DNA of 64,000 nucleotides, taken from contig RWJK01001488.1 of the NCBI GenBank assembly GCA_004335835.1, positions 1 through 64,000 of the forward strand. The letters are read 5' to 3'. This document shows positions 31,554 through 43,457 of the stretch, piece after piece (within the stretch, counting starts at the first letter, position 1; each line of letters opens with the position of its first letter). Under the pieces are notes generated by a model. It made no database searches. It was given only the letters and a program-made list of their open reading frames with translations, and had not been told where the DNA came from. The position numbers were made by a program, and so were the translations under genes. The stretch is from Scenedesmus sp. ARA3 (taxonomy: Eukaryota > Chlorophyta > Chlorophyceae > Sphaeropleales > Scenedesmaceae).

Positions 31554-33684
31554 GCGCAGCGGGCGCAGCTGCAGTAGCTGCGTAGGTAGCTGGCTGTTGT
31601 GGCTGCATGCAGTGGTGTATACTTGGTGCGGCAGCGTCGCGTCGGCTGTGCTGGAGTTGTCGGTTGCTTATGCGTGTAGCTTTAGGTCACTTGGCAGGCT
31701 CATCTCTGTACATGTCTTGCTGTAGCATGGAACCTTCAGCGTGGGGGACACTTCTAGCAGCATGGCGCCAGGGCAGGGTCAGGGATTTTACTGACATGGC
31801 TGCTGTGCTGCACCTAGCGGCTGCTCTTTGCCGTGATGCTTTTGTTGCTCTCTTAGCATTTGTCCCTCTTATGCCCACTGACATGGCATCTCTGTGATCG
31901 GTGGCTTGCGCAACTGCTAGCAGCAAGCTGGTGCTGCCGCAGGGCGGCGTGCTGCAGCTGTTGTTGATGCTTGAACTTGTGGTTTGGCCATCCCAGTTGG
32001 CTGCTTCGCCCTTAACGTACTTGCTTGAGGTCTGCTGAGCGTTGCTGCTGGACTGTACCTGACGCTGAGCAGCAGCTGGGTGCTGCTTGCTCGCTGCGCG
32101 AGTGCGCACCACTAGCATCGGTTTTGTGTGTGGCGCGTCCCGCAGAATGCAGGCTTGCAACTAGTGGAGAACGGTTGCGTGCTGCGCGGGCGGCTTGGCC
32201 TTGCTTGCTGTGCCTGTACCTCTGCATGTCTGCAGACGGCAGCGCTGGCGCTAGTTGATATCTTTGCCGAGGCGATATGCCCCTGAACTGAACGTTGCAG
32301 TCCTTTGTACATGACCATTCCTTACGCTGTGCCTTATGCGCTTGTGGTTTGACAGGTGTAGGAGGGGCCTGACGCGCACCATAGCCTGCTGCTCTGCTTG
32401 ATGCTTTTGAGGGTGGCATGATAACCTGAAGCAGGCAGGGCTTGGTGTGCACGTGGTCCTGACTGTGACAATATGACAGCACAGCCGACAGCAATCGGAG
32501 GATGGTGGATGTGTAGTCATCAGACAGTTCAGCTTGGGTGTGTTGAGTCTGCTTTGGCGTGCCAAGCCTGGAGAGTCTGTGGCTGTGGGCTCTGCCTCTC
32601 CTGTGTGTGTACATAGCACATTGCACAACACGTATGTGAGTGCCCTGTGTCTTCAAGCAGTGCGGCAAGGCTGCTGCATCTGCATAGTCTGGCTGAAACA
32701 ATTGCGCAAGCCTTGGTCATGTTGTACTGCCTTGGCCGGTGGCGGCAGCCTGACAGCAGCCATGCATAAGCAGGAATGCCGGCAATTTGCTCAATCGGCA
32801 TGCATCATGCACACTTGCTCATAGGCAATGCTACTGCAGGCTCTACGCCATGATGAGTTGTGGCGTGCGCGGATCCCAGCAGTCAGCTTGCAGTGGCAGC
32901 GCTTGTGCTGCACAGCAGGTGTGGATTGCTTTGTGGCTGCCGGCAGTGCGGTACAACTGGATATGCACAGTCGGGGGGTGTTGCTACTGCAGCGTCATCT
33001 GCTGTGGCCCCTCTTGTGCGTTGACATGGTGACTGGTATGCGTTGCTACCGTAGTGACTACTGTAGTACAGCTGTATGCACAGTGTGTTCAGGTTGCATG
33101 TGCGACCACAGATGAGTATGTGCAGACAACTCTGGGCAGCTGCAGCAAGGTGATGGCGACGCTGTGTTGACTGTTCGGCACTCCCGCATTGAACCCACAA
33201 TTTAAACACATTTGGCTGCTCACCATGCTTTGTATGTGCAGTGCTGGTATGTGATGCGCACCCTTGTTGTACAAGGGCCATGTGTCACCTTAGGTTGGCA
33301 GCCTTGGACGCACGCTTGCATGCTTGGATGGCGTGGACAGGTGTGGGCGAGCATCATGTGATGGCTGTGCACAGCTGCTGCTGTTGCACTTGTTGATGCA
33401 GCTTGGGATGTGGCCTTGTGGCGATGCATGTGCGGTGGTGGGCCGTGCAGATGCAGGCTGCTTTTGGACCGGTGCGGACGTGTGTCACTCTGTTGCAGCA
33501 ACCGCTGCAGGGGACGTCACATTACAGCATGATTGTCATATGGGGTGTCGATGATGGTGTGCTGCGCACACAGGTTCCATATATATTTGTGCGCACAAGC
33601 ATGCTGGCATCGTTTATCAGCAGAAGTCGCATCTGCATCAGTGTCACCGTCATTATGTTTGTGATCGACTCAAAAAACTTGTAA
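31554..33684 (+). other. Long T/G-rich 3' UTR of the CHASE kinase gene, with TGTAA
   Basis: From the stop codon to about 33684 the + strand is T/G-rich without exon-like sequence, ending at TGTAA (33680-33684). Just after this the composition flips to A/C-rich, as expected where two convergent 3' UTRs meet. A tandem copy of CAGAGCATGCTGAC lies earlier in an intron (30638-30680). Confidence 0.55.
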
Positions 33685-33868
33685 CAGTGACGAGCAACAA
33701 CCCATGCATGCCAGAACCAGCCCAGCTTTGGTTGAACACGCACAGTATTGTCCCTATTCCACAGTAGTTTCTAGTCACAGTAGTTTCTAGTCACGGACGA
33801 CGCCAGCTGTGATGACTCATCGCCTCAGAGCTGCGCAGGGTCTGTTGGCGAATTGTACAATGGCATGG

Positions 33869-36800
33869 TTACAAAGTTGACACAACACGTCACGATACAC
33901 AGCTGCTTGCAGTAGGCAAGAACGCACAACAACAAGGCTCGTACAGCCATATGACAACACCTGTCACTCCTGACAAACAAGCTCAACAACAAAACTGTCC
34001 TGCAACCAACTGTGGGTGCACATAGTTGCCCGGCCACAGCAGTTGCTTTAGAACCCAAGTGTCACACACGGTGTTGCGACGACAGCTGGGGTGATATAGA
34101 AACCAACCTTGCACATCATGTATGCTGCCAGGTGTGCACACGTCACCCAGGCGTGGAAATGCCTGTAAGTAAGCAACGACAATACTCCAGTACAGAAGGT
34201 GGAATTGTGTAACAGTGTGGTACATAACACTGCGTAAACACCTCAGGCTGCTGGTGTTGGCAGCAGGCAACCCCACAACATAAGTTGCAATGCGTAAAAA
34301 ACGTAGGCGCAAGTCCGCGTCTGTTGCTGCGAGGTTCAATGGTTTGGCCACTACCGCCGTGCTGCGCCGATGAGTTGTGCAACACAGCAGCAGTGCCAGA
34401 GCTGTCACGTGTCAGCTGTGACTAGTCAAACCAACACTGGGTTGCACACCTCACAGCAGTAGGTGCTGAAACCTCGCAATGCAAGCTTGCAATGCTGCTG
34501 CCACTGCGGCACCTTCGAAGCCGTACCAAACTCTGGGGTTGACAGGACATACAGCCGCATCACCGTGCAACATTTCAGCCATGAGCCAAGAAGAGGCCAA
34601 AAGACAGTGCTATCACAAATTGCATGTGGCACGAGCACACAAAGCCAAAGCATCCAGGTGGGCCTGCAGCCGCACTTCTTCACACAGTGAAATGAAACTG
34701 GCCTCGCCAGCTGCAGCAGCGCCTGCAGGCTCCTCAACCGCCTTGCACAGCAACACGACAACACTTCACACAAAAACCTTTGTGAATCCTACCGCCCGAG
34801 CTGCTTCCAAACAGCCAGTCACCCCGCTGCAGAGACCCTAGAACCGCTTCTGCTGCTGTTGCTGCTGCAAGCACAGACCACCGTTTGGTGGACCCCGTCA
34901 AAATTGTGCTGCATGTGCAGGCCCTGCATGCCATTGCATCACCCTGCCCCCTATTTCCGACACTTGGGCTTACCAAGGCAGGAGTCCATCGCACCTTTCA
35001 AACTGCAGTTGTGCATCCCTGTGGTGTGCTGCACTGCCCACCTACCCGCTGCCAAAACAGATGCTGATACAGCAGATGCGCACAGGGCAAAACCCCTCCG
35101 GCACACGTATGCCAAACAATAGTACTTTCAAGATCTGATGCTGCTCTCTGCCTGGTGGACAGAAGCTTGCAACGCGTTGGTCACCCGTTGCAAAGGACAC
35201 AGCCGCACCACATTCGCGCCACAGCACAGAAAGTAGATGGCATGTGCATGCCAGCAGCCCACCACAGCAAGCCACCAAGGCTAAGTTGCTGGCAAACTGC
35301 AGGCAAGCGTCAGCGGCAGGGATACATTGGCAGCCAATTTGAGCCGCATGCCCCCACTGGCACAGCAAGTTTTGCTTACTACTGCTAGCTCCAAGCTCCT
35401 GCAAAACGCCCTGCAGCCACATCTCCTGCAGCAAATGCCATCATGCACCAGGCTGGTTGCCGATGCATGGCAGTACAAGAGAGGCCTGCTGCCCCACATG
35501 GTAGGCAGTACAAACAAACACAACACACTAACGCACACAGTGACACACACAACTCGTCGGCACACGCACTTCAGTGGTGCACACTGCACATGCCGTGAGC
35601 CATACTCAACACGGCGTGCTCACACAAATGCCGCTTTCACACCCGGTCACCCACACACTCAGCAGACATTGAGCACACATGCGATTTCATACAGCCCACT
35701 CTTCACAGAAGGGCTGCAAAACTGCAACAGGTGCTTTCGCCCACCCCAAGCACCAACGCCCTGCTGTGACAGAGCCAAACAACCCTACACGCAACGCCAG
35801 ACCGTACAAATATCCTGATATGTGTAACACCCCAAGACATGACGTATAACACTTGGCACATGGTGTGTAACACTTGGCACACAGTGCATGCCGTTTCAGG
35901 CATGCAGGCGTCAAAATTGTGCGCGTGACGAGCGGTGGCAAAAACTCGTGCCCCAAAACCTTCCAACCCAGCGTTTGACAGAAAAAAACGCCCCAAAACG
36001 GCATACACATGCTGACGTTGTGCCGAGACTGTACTTGGACGCTGTAGGTATGTTGAATGTGTATGTCATGCCGCGCTGCAGTACATACTTGGCGCAGCTG
36101 GCAGCATGCGGCCAAGCGCACACAGCTCACTGAGCTTGTAGCTCCCATCTGCCAACCAAGTGCACAAGCACCCATAAGTCCACAAGTGCCACCAAGGACG
36201 CCAATGCAATGTTGCTGCAAGCACAGCACCCAGGCGCACCAAGGAAAGCTGCCAGCGCAGCAGCCAAGCTGCACCCCAGCGTATCCAGCAAGTTGATATC
36301 AAGTTGAAATTGTACCATATGTAGGTGTGACGGCGCAAAGGTGTTGAGATACGCCGTAGGGGCGCCAAGCTGTCCGGCCTAAACACGCAAACACACAGTG
36401 CTGATTGCCCAAGCTGTGATGCTGGCACGTTGCGTATGTGCGGCAGGATGTGCGCCTTGTGCCAACGCACCAACGCTGCACGCCATCTCCCACATTGGCT
36501 CGCTGCCAGCATCAACGAAACACTCTTCCCAGAGCAAGCGAGCACGCCAAGCGAGTCAGCTAGCCAGCCAGCCAGCCAGCCAGCCAGCTAGCCAGCTTGA
36601 CTTATCCAGTCACTTCGGGTTTGCCGTGGAGGACACTTCACTGATAGGACGCTGCGCTCCTGCCAAAGCACAGAAAGCATGCCATCAAGCAGCAGGTGCG
36701 TAAGGAACGCAGAGATGCTCAGGGCCCCCACATGCTTCATCTGTGAGCATACCTCCCCTCAAAACACGCAAGGCAGCATAGCGATAGTCCGAGCACACAC

Positions 36801-37206
36801 AGACTGGTGCAACGCACGCACAAGCAAGCACGCAAGCTACCATTGCAGCAAGTTGGGTTGTCCCACTGCGGTGAGAAGTTGCTGCTTCAGCAGCATCTGA
36901 TAACCACCACACATGTGTCCGGAAGCACTTCTTCCTGCAAACTGTGCCCATGTGCATTCTCAGCATTTCAGCATTTCCTGCAACTCATGCTCACTTGCAG
37001 CACACCATGCTGCTACTGCCCTTCTAGCAAAAGCAGCAGCAACAGCGGGCGTTGCACTCTCATCACACACCACGCGCACGCTCAGCAGAATCGGCTGCAA
37101 AGTGAACAGCACCAACTCAGCATCTAAAACAGCCGGCGCAGGTTGCCCCTCCTCCCTCACTGCATGCTCCAAACTCCAAAGGCCAACCAGAGCTGCTTTT
37201 CTTCCG
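33869..37206 (-). other. Long 3' UTR of the DUF506 gene, with TGTAA signal
   Basis: The + strand is A/C-rich here, so the minus strand is T/G-rich, from the DUF506 stop codon down to TTACA at 33869-33873 (TGTAA on the minus strand). No exon could be assigned. An (AGCC)n microsatellite lies at 36557-36597, and a 20-base tandem repeat (TTTCTAGTCACAGTAG-like) lies nearby at 33762-33797. Hydrophobic minus-strand frames exist near 36.1-36.3 kb, but nothing supports them as a gene. Confidence 0.45.
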
Positions 37207-38460
37207 TCACTGAACCAATGGGCTCTGCTGGGCTGCCAGCGAGACAGCAAAGCCACCCACAACGCGCTGCAGCGGCTCAAATGACCTCTGCCGCTGCACA
37301 GGCACTGCCCCGCTGCCAACATGGCTCTTCAATGCGGGTGCTGCACATGATGTGCCAGAGCCCTGCCGCAGCATACACGGCAGCTGCTGGCGGCCCGCGC
37401 TGCCGCTAGCACTGCAACCGTTGCTGTTTGCGCTGCCAGCATCTGTAGCAGCGCTGAAGCCGCTGCTGCTGCCAGGGCCGGCAGCGCCCTGCAGCAACCC
37501 ACTGTCGCCGCTGCTTGGTGCGCTGGCTTCTTCCGCTGCTGCTGCTTGCTGCTGGCTCTCCTCGCATGACCGCACTGCAACAACGGTTGACACTGCGGCT
37601 GCCGTAGCGGCAGCTGGCAGCTCTACGGAGCGGCGCGGCTGCCACTTGCTGAGCATGCTCTTGGTGTGCCTCCAGGGTGGAAGCACAATGCCTGCTGCAT
37701 GAAAAGCCAGGCTCATTTCTGCACACAGCAGCTCCACCAGCTGAGGGATGCGGCTTGCAGGACCCACAAACACAGCTGGCAGCGAGTCCAGCACCGCTGC
37801 GTAGCGCGCAGAAGGGTGCGCGATCGCAAACTGGTCCCTGAACGTTGGGTCCACGATGATGCTGTTGATGCTGCTGCTGCTGCTGCTGCCGCCGCCGATT
37901 GTGCTGCTGCTGCTGCTGCTGTTGTCCACTACTGATTGCGGCCGCTGCAGGACGAGGCAGCAGTGCCGCAGGTTGCGCAGGCACTGCCCGCCGGCTCCTC
38001 CGCCAAGTGACTCGCGCAGCGACACTGCATAGCCCATGTTGTTGCCGAGCAGCTGCCCCAAGCCTGCTGCACACACGCGCGTGCCCTGGCTCAACAGCGA
38101 CTGGCAGGCTGACTCGACGTCCCGCACAGCCTGCACAGTGAGCAGCACCGCACCAAGAGCACGTCAAGGTAGGGTTTGGCACTGATGTATGATATGTTGC
38201 AAGTCGCGAGGAAATGCAATTGTGTGACGGCACTCGCGGCACTTGGCATGCACATGCAGTACGTCCATGTGGGCTGTACACACAAGCAGCAGCACCAGCA
38301 CCAGCCAGGCACACAGGCCACCGACTGCAGCAGCTGCATCGTGATGACAGCACACCTGAGAGGCAGCAGTCATGGCCCTGCTGACGAGGTTTGACACTGC
38401 CTGCACTGCCTGCAGTCCCTCTGCATCCAGTTCATGCTGGTGCCCTGGGACTTCCTCCAT
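37207..38460 (-). CDS. DUF506 (PDDEXK-like) family protein
   Basis: Two exons, 38356-38460 and 37207-38130, joined in phase 0; 342 aa from ATG 38458-38460. The first exon and the start of the second form a helical N-terminus (LQAVQAVSNLVSRA, VRDVESACQSLLSQG). The diagnostic part is in the middle: IIVDPTFRDQFAIAHPS, YAAVLDSLPAVFVGP, LVELLCAEMSLAFHAAGI and LPPWRHTKSMLSKWQP, which matches the plant DUF506 pattern (FEIARPT, LP-VFVG, LPPWR, KW). A Ser/Gly-rich insertion precedes it and a Ser/Ala/Gly-rich tail follows. The family is predicted to share the PDDEXK nuclease fold, but enzymatic activity is not established. An upstream exon is possible because an AG acceptor precedes the ATG. Confidence 0.8.
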
Positions 38461-39345
38461 CTGCAGGCGGTTGACCGAGGCAGCAGCTTGAGTTGCAAGA
38501 TAGCTGGAAAAACACTTTTTCCGGTCAATGCATCAGTATTGAACAGAAAACAACAGTGCGAGGGCTGGCGTGTGCGCTGTCCAGGTCAGCCTCACGCCTT
38601 GCCCACCACCCCCAGCAATGCCAGCCATTTTCAAAGGGCCATGCACCATTTCATCTGCCATGTTCGCCATATAAACATACCAACGGGTGTATGTGCAAGT
38701 CACATGGGCAGTGGCACGGGACCATGTGCTCGCAAGCCGAGGAGATCGGTCTCGACACCGTCACGCAAAGGCCCACCTCAAGGTCAAAGAGCATAGACGT
38801 TGGCCGAGGAAGCCTCTGCAGGTGCTGCTGCGGTGCCATGTTCACGGGCCGCGTCCGCCTCGCTATCCTTGACGAGGCTCCGCGACTATAGCTGTTACAG
38901 CCTCCCTTTTATGCTGTTAGATCAATGACAGCAGCTGTGGGCTTCTGGCAACCGCGACAGCTTCCCCTACAGTGGGCAGCGTTACGAGACAACCTACGTC
39001 CTATGAGCATTGATCATTGCATGTTACTTGCAAGGCTATGACAGCACACCCGCCACAGGGCCGTGAAACGCCCCTTCCGCAAAGTCTCCCATCACTCAGG
39101 ACATACCTAGGGTGCAACGTAGGGTCTGAGGCCAGTCGAAGAACGACACCATCGACAGTGAAGAACTTGTTCCTCCGGTTGGTTGATCACTTTCTGTAGA
39201 CCTACTGAAGGGCGCCAGTTGCTGTGCATAAGTTTCTGGGTGCCTTGCCATTCTTCGCCTGGCCCAGCCCCGTGAGGGCGCAGTGGCAGCACATTAGTAT
39301 TTATAGACCAAACAGAAGCGTTTTCATAGGCTAGAATCGCCCGCC
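38461..39345. other. Divergent intergenic region
   Basis: Between the DUF506 gene (minus) and the small basic protein gene (plus). A TATA-like motif (TATTTATAGA, 39297-39306) sits about 40 bases before the small gene's ATG. Nothing else recognised. Confidence 0.4.
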
Positions 39346-40007
39346 ATGAGCTTCATCATCGACTTCTTCAGCCACAAGGCACAGCAGACCAACGAGGCCC
39401 CAAGCCAGAGAGCTAAGGCGTTCGAGGATGGGCTAGAGGCAGCTCAGAACATCCAGGCAGACACGTAAGCGGGACAGCTGAGGCTGCAACGCAGCAGATC
39501 TCGCACAGATGGACTTGGAGAGCAGTGACAGCAGCAACAGCAGCGTGCTAGCAGCACCGCTTTCTTGAAGTGCTCGCATTGACACATTTTGTGTTGCTGT
39601 GCCCACTCTGGGGTTCACAGGAGGGTATATGCAGATATGAACGCTAAGCCCAAGTACAGATACGGCCACCTGCAGATGAACCCCTTCGTGAGTGCTTGCT
39701 GCAGCAGTATTGCTGCAACCCGCTGCAAATGGTGTCTACTGCTGCATCAACGCACTGGACTTGAAGCTCTGTACAGCTACCCGTTGACTGATAGTAGACT
39801 GATAGTAAAACTGAAGCAGCTCCTGTTGTATACAGCTCAACATGGGGAATGTTGCATGTGCCGAAGGTGTGCATCACCGTGTTACTGATGCAACACTCGC
39901 TGCTGTGGCTGTGCCGTGGTCCTGCTTCTGTGCTGCGCTCGCTGCTGCAGTACGAGCAGCGCAACAAGATGTACCCTCACAGAAAGTACACTCGCCGGGA
40001 AGAGTGA
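39346..40007 (+). CDS. Small basic protein of 80 aa, unidentified
   Basis: Three exons, 39346-39464, 39621-39687 and 39951-40007, with consensus splice sites and consistent phase. The protein begins MSFIIDFFSHKAQQTNEAPS, has a helical acidic middle (FEDGLEAAQNIQAD) and a basic aromatic C-terminus (KPKYRYGHLQMNPFYEQRN, then YPHRKYTRREE). There is no signal peptide and no membrane helix beyond a short hydrophobic N-terminus. The size, hydrophobic start and Tyr/Arg/His-rich tail resemble small accessory subunits of organellar complexes, but I do not recognise the family. The clean intron-exon structure is the main argument that it is real. Confidence 0.65.
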
Positions 40008-41807
40008 AACAGGCCAGCCGGGCAGTTGCTTGCGTGGTGGGTGAATGCTGTGTGTGCTGCAGGTAGCAGACCACAGGGCGCACCACTGCTGGCACCTTGC
40101 TGCAGCAGAGCATGGCTCAGCAGCATTCGGTGCATCAGCCGCTTGCAGTAACAAGTGCAGTAACAAGCAGTAACAAGTGCACAGCGAATGCAGCAGCAGC
40201 AGGAGCCTGAGCAGCACACAACTGCGTCAAAGCAGTCGTGCCCAGCAAGCCGTGGGCTGTTGTTTCGTGGTGCACAGCAGCAGCATGATGCTCAGGCGTG
40301 CTTTGCTCCTATGTCGGGCGTAGCTGCATGCTGAAACGTTGCCAGTGTAGCAGCTGTGTTATCCTTGCTACCTGAGCATCTGCATGCTGAGCTGTTGTTC
40401 ACGTGATAGGAAGTGCATTGAACATCAGCAGACGCAGCATGCAGGAGCACATAAGTCTCTGCACATATGCAGCACTGTATGGAGCCCCTGAGCAGTGCAG
40501 CGCTTCAGCAGGGGAGCGCTAGAAGAATGCGTACACCAGCTTGTTGTTGGGACACATTTTTCTGGTTGTTGTCGGTTACACCAACTTTGCTGGTTGCTGT
40601 CAGCAGTTTGCATTGAATGCCACTTGGATGGCGTAGTCAGCAGTGCCTGCAGCCGCTGCATGCTGCGGCGGCATTTGCGCCGTGAGCATCTATCAATTGC
40701 CTGCAGTGAAGCAGCACGCGCATCGTTCACATTAATTGCGGTGTACAGCGGCGTTATGAATGTCCCTACTTTGAAGTTGCAGTACAGGCTTGCGGGTAAC
40801 TTTGTGTCACTGTGCATTGTCAACTCTTCTTTGGAATCAAGGAGCGGTTTGAGACTTGTCCAATGTTACGACTGCAAGCCTCTTCCACAGCCCATCATTA
40901 AAGCACCATGATGCCTGCTGCAGCAGCCTGTTGGCATGGCAAGAGTGCTGCGCAGCAGCAGCTGACCAACAACAGGTGGCGTGAGCTCCTTGGCTGGGGG
41001 CACCGGCAAGGTCCGTAGGCCTTGCAGGCTTGCCGCAGTCTGCAACATCAGCAAAATGTACAACGGCTGCCAACAAACTTACCAAGTCACCAAAGTAGGG
41101 CCACAGGCCCATCCACTAAGGAGCCAGACAAGGCTCATGGGGTCTTCCATGGTTTGGCCAAACCTCAACACCCTAGTCAGCAAAGCATCTACTACTTGAC
41201 AGTATCAAAGGCATCCACTCAATTGGCTGGCTATCAAGCTGCTGTGTGACATCATGTGTGATGATCCAGCTCTGCCTTTCGGCATCAGCATGTGGCAATC
41301 ATGTGCAATATCGGGATGTGTGCGCATGCGTACACGGATGACTGCTGCTTTGGCACAGTCCCGAGTGCTGTGCCCGACTACTGCCAGTAGTGGCACAATC
41401 TAGATTTCGTCATTTTACATTAGCATAAGCTGCTGTTGTGCCACACCACTGCTGCCAGCAGTGCTGCTGAGTGGCTGCATTCCAATCGTAACAGCAGTGA
41501 CTGGATGTTTTGATGGCACTTGACAGACCGCTAGCAGCAGTGCCTACGTAGCTGCGCCAGTTGCAATGCAAATGTTGGCCCCCTCATGCCTTGATGCAGA
41601 CGCCCTGGCACAGATGCATGATGCAACAACAAACGTCACCACCCAGCCGCCGCCCCACCAGCACTGCCAGCCTGGCATGCTGCCAGCCTTGCCAGCAGAT
41701 ACAGTGTCACTGTTCTGACCATCACCAGAGCGTTGAGCTTTCTTGAAGACCACTGCTGCTGCACTCGGTGCGAGCCGCTGAACCAGGGTTGACGTTATCG
41801 GCTACCG
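40008..41807. other. Convergent 3' regions, no gene recognised
   Basis: Between the small basic protein gene (plus) and the GCK gene (minus). The left half is T/G-rich on the + strand and fits a 3' UTR. I saw no clear TGTAA for the plus gene. The GCK signal is at 41415-41419. Confidence 0.4.
41399..41419 (-). repeat. Core of dispersed 3'-end repeat, copy 3
   Basis: On the minus strand this reads TGTAAAATGACGAAATCTAG, differing at one site from the first 20 bases of copies at 3081 and 14410. TGTAA lies about 390 bases after the GCK stop codon. Similarity ends after this core. Confidence 0.6.
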
Positions 41808-41895
41808 CTAGGACAATGCTTTGTGCCTGCCGGCGGCTGTTGCTGTTGTTGTTGCTGCTGCTGTTGCTGCTGCTGGTGCTGCTGCCCTGCCCCGT

Positions 41896-41926
<31 letters not shown>

Positions 41927-43007
41927 CGGCTCCCTGTCCTTGTCTATGGCTCTCCTGCGACTTGTCCACATCCACATGGAAGGCCTCCAGGAAGGGCTGG
42001 TAGTACTCCTGGTGCTGCAGCATGCAGCCAAAGAAGGTGCGGAACTGCAGCAGCAGAAATAGGAGCAGGGATGGCAGCGCGACATGAAGCAGTGTTGTGA
42101 GTAGTCTTGCACTGCTGCTGCTGGCGCTGCCGTGTGCTGCGCTGCCAGGCTGTCACAACATGATGCACCGCACTTGGGCCATCTTGAAGGGCCCTAAAGA
42201 TAATGTAGTCGTGTGAGCTGTCGCTTGGTGCGTGTGGTGTTGTAGGGTACTGGAAAACCTGCTGCTGTGTTGTCACTGGGGGGAGCGACATCCTACTGGC
42301 TGATCGTACACAGCAATCAGATGTGCCACAGCTCAATTGCTGCTGTTCAAAGCGCAAAGTAGTGCTGAAAGTGTTGCCCACCCACAACATGCTCATGAGT
42401 GGCCGAGACTGTGACATGCATTCTGCTCATCAAGGTGAACCTGCCACGCACCGATTGTGAGCAATGCTGCACAAAGTCCACGCCTTCACTCTTTGCCTCC
42501 TTCCGGCACGCCTGCCAATCCTGCAGCGCCGGCACAGTCATAAATATATTACATACATACATACATACATATAGAGGAAATTCAACGCTCCACACCCTTG
42601 AATGCAGGTGTGAGCGTGATGGACAGCAGCACTTGCACCTTGCCAGGGCTGCTTGCTGACACGTCACTTCTGCAACTCACTGCTGTCGTTAGTGACATGT
42701 GTAAGAACGAATTTACACATCCGCTGAGTCCTCAGGGACTGCATTGGATGCGAAACTGCACATGTGCAGGCTGATCAGGCTGGCAGGGACAGCAGCAACC
42801 GCAGCCCACCTTGTGCCCCTCTCCACACGGCCCGGCTTGCATAAACTTGCAAATGGGGCAATCTGATTCGGCGTCATCATCAGCTGCCACAGTGCTACCG
42901 TCAGCTGGTGCTGCTGCTGCTACTGGTGGGGCCTCTGCGGCTGGCGCTGCTGCCGCAGTTGTGGCATCCGTGTGGTTAGCTGCAGACTGGGCAGCTTCCG
43001 TTGACAT
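41808..43007 (-). CDS. GCK-domain protein
   Basis: Exons 42810-43007, 42452-42520 and 41808-42044, all phase 0, 167 aa. The N-terminus is Ala/Thr-rich with an acidic DDDAESD patch. The GCK domain follows: CPICKFMQAGPCGEGHK, DWQACRKEAK, FVQHCSQ, FRTFFGCMLQHQEYYQPFLEAF, matching the plant/algal pattern C-FCKFM-GGC---F--W--C, C and CM--H-EYY. Four to six conserved Cys suggest disulfides like twin-CX9C proteins of the mitochondrial intermembrane space. The C-terminus is an Ala-rich (GCA)n tail. The alternative donor after GGCAG at 42441 would break the frame, so 42452 was chosen. Confidence 0.82.
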
Positions 43008-43457
43008 GATGAAACCCTTTCCTAAACTTCTATCTTTGGTATTGCTATGTATACAGATCTGGATGGCGAATGCAATGCAGTGACACCTGCAGCTAGCTTG
43101 CTGCAGCCAGGTAGCACTTCAGCTGAAGTAGCAGATGCTGCAGCTGTGTCGACGCATTGATAGTTTAACTAGTATATGGTATGCACGCGAGCTGGTCACG
43201 TTGTATCATCGGCTTTATAGCGGGTTGGGCTTGCTTTGCTAGGTCTTTGCTTGTCACCCATGTCACTGCTGTGTCTTGCCTTCATAGCTAGCTTGAACGG
43301 AACAAAGCACAGCCCTCGCGCGACAGACTGTAGTTTTGAAAGACTTGTGTTGCATCGGATACAGAGGTGCTGGGAAGTACTGCTGCTGGTTCCTGACCGT
43401 TCTGTCGTGATTTGTGTGTCGACTCGCCTGCGTCTTTGCATACACCCCTGCTACGGT
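43008..43457. other. Divergent intergenic region of 450 bases
   Basis: Separates the GCK gene (minus) and the unknown 389-aa gene (plus); probably a shared promoter region. No motif I can name with confidence. Confidence 0.35.

Noticed and set aside
32012..32701. Minus-strand open frame of 229 codons (MPPSKASSRAAGYG...)
   Set aside because: It lies antisense to the T/G-rich 3' UTR of the CHASE kinase; such strands are stop-poor by composition, and no family resemblance or splice context was found.
34610..34760. Minus-strand frame ending SFISLCEEVRLQAHLDALAL
   Set aside because: Looks protein-like over about 50 codons but has no supported upstream exons; left unassigned.
36127..36318. Minus-strand hydrophobic frame resembling a membrane protein end
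   Set aside because: Inside the probable DUF506 3' UTR. T/G-rich sequence naturally codes Leu, Val, Cys and Trp, and no joining exons were found.
36960..37322. Minus-strand frame overlapping the DUF506 C-terminus
   Set aside because: Overlaps a supported coding end in another frame and continues into the UTR; no evidence for a frameshift there.
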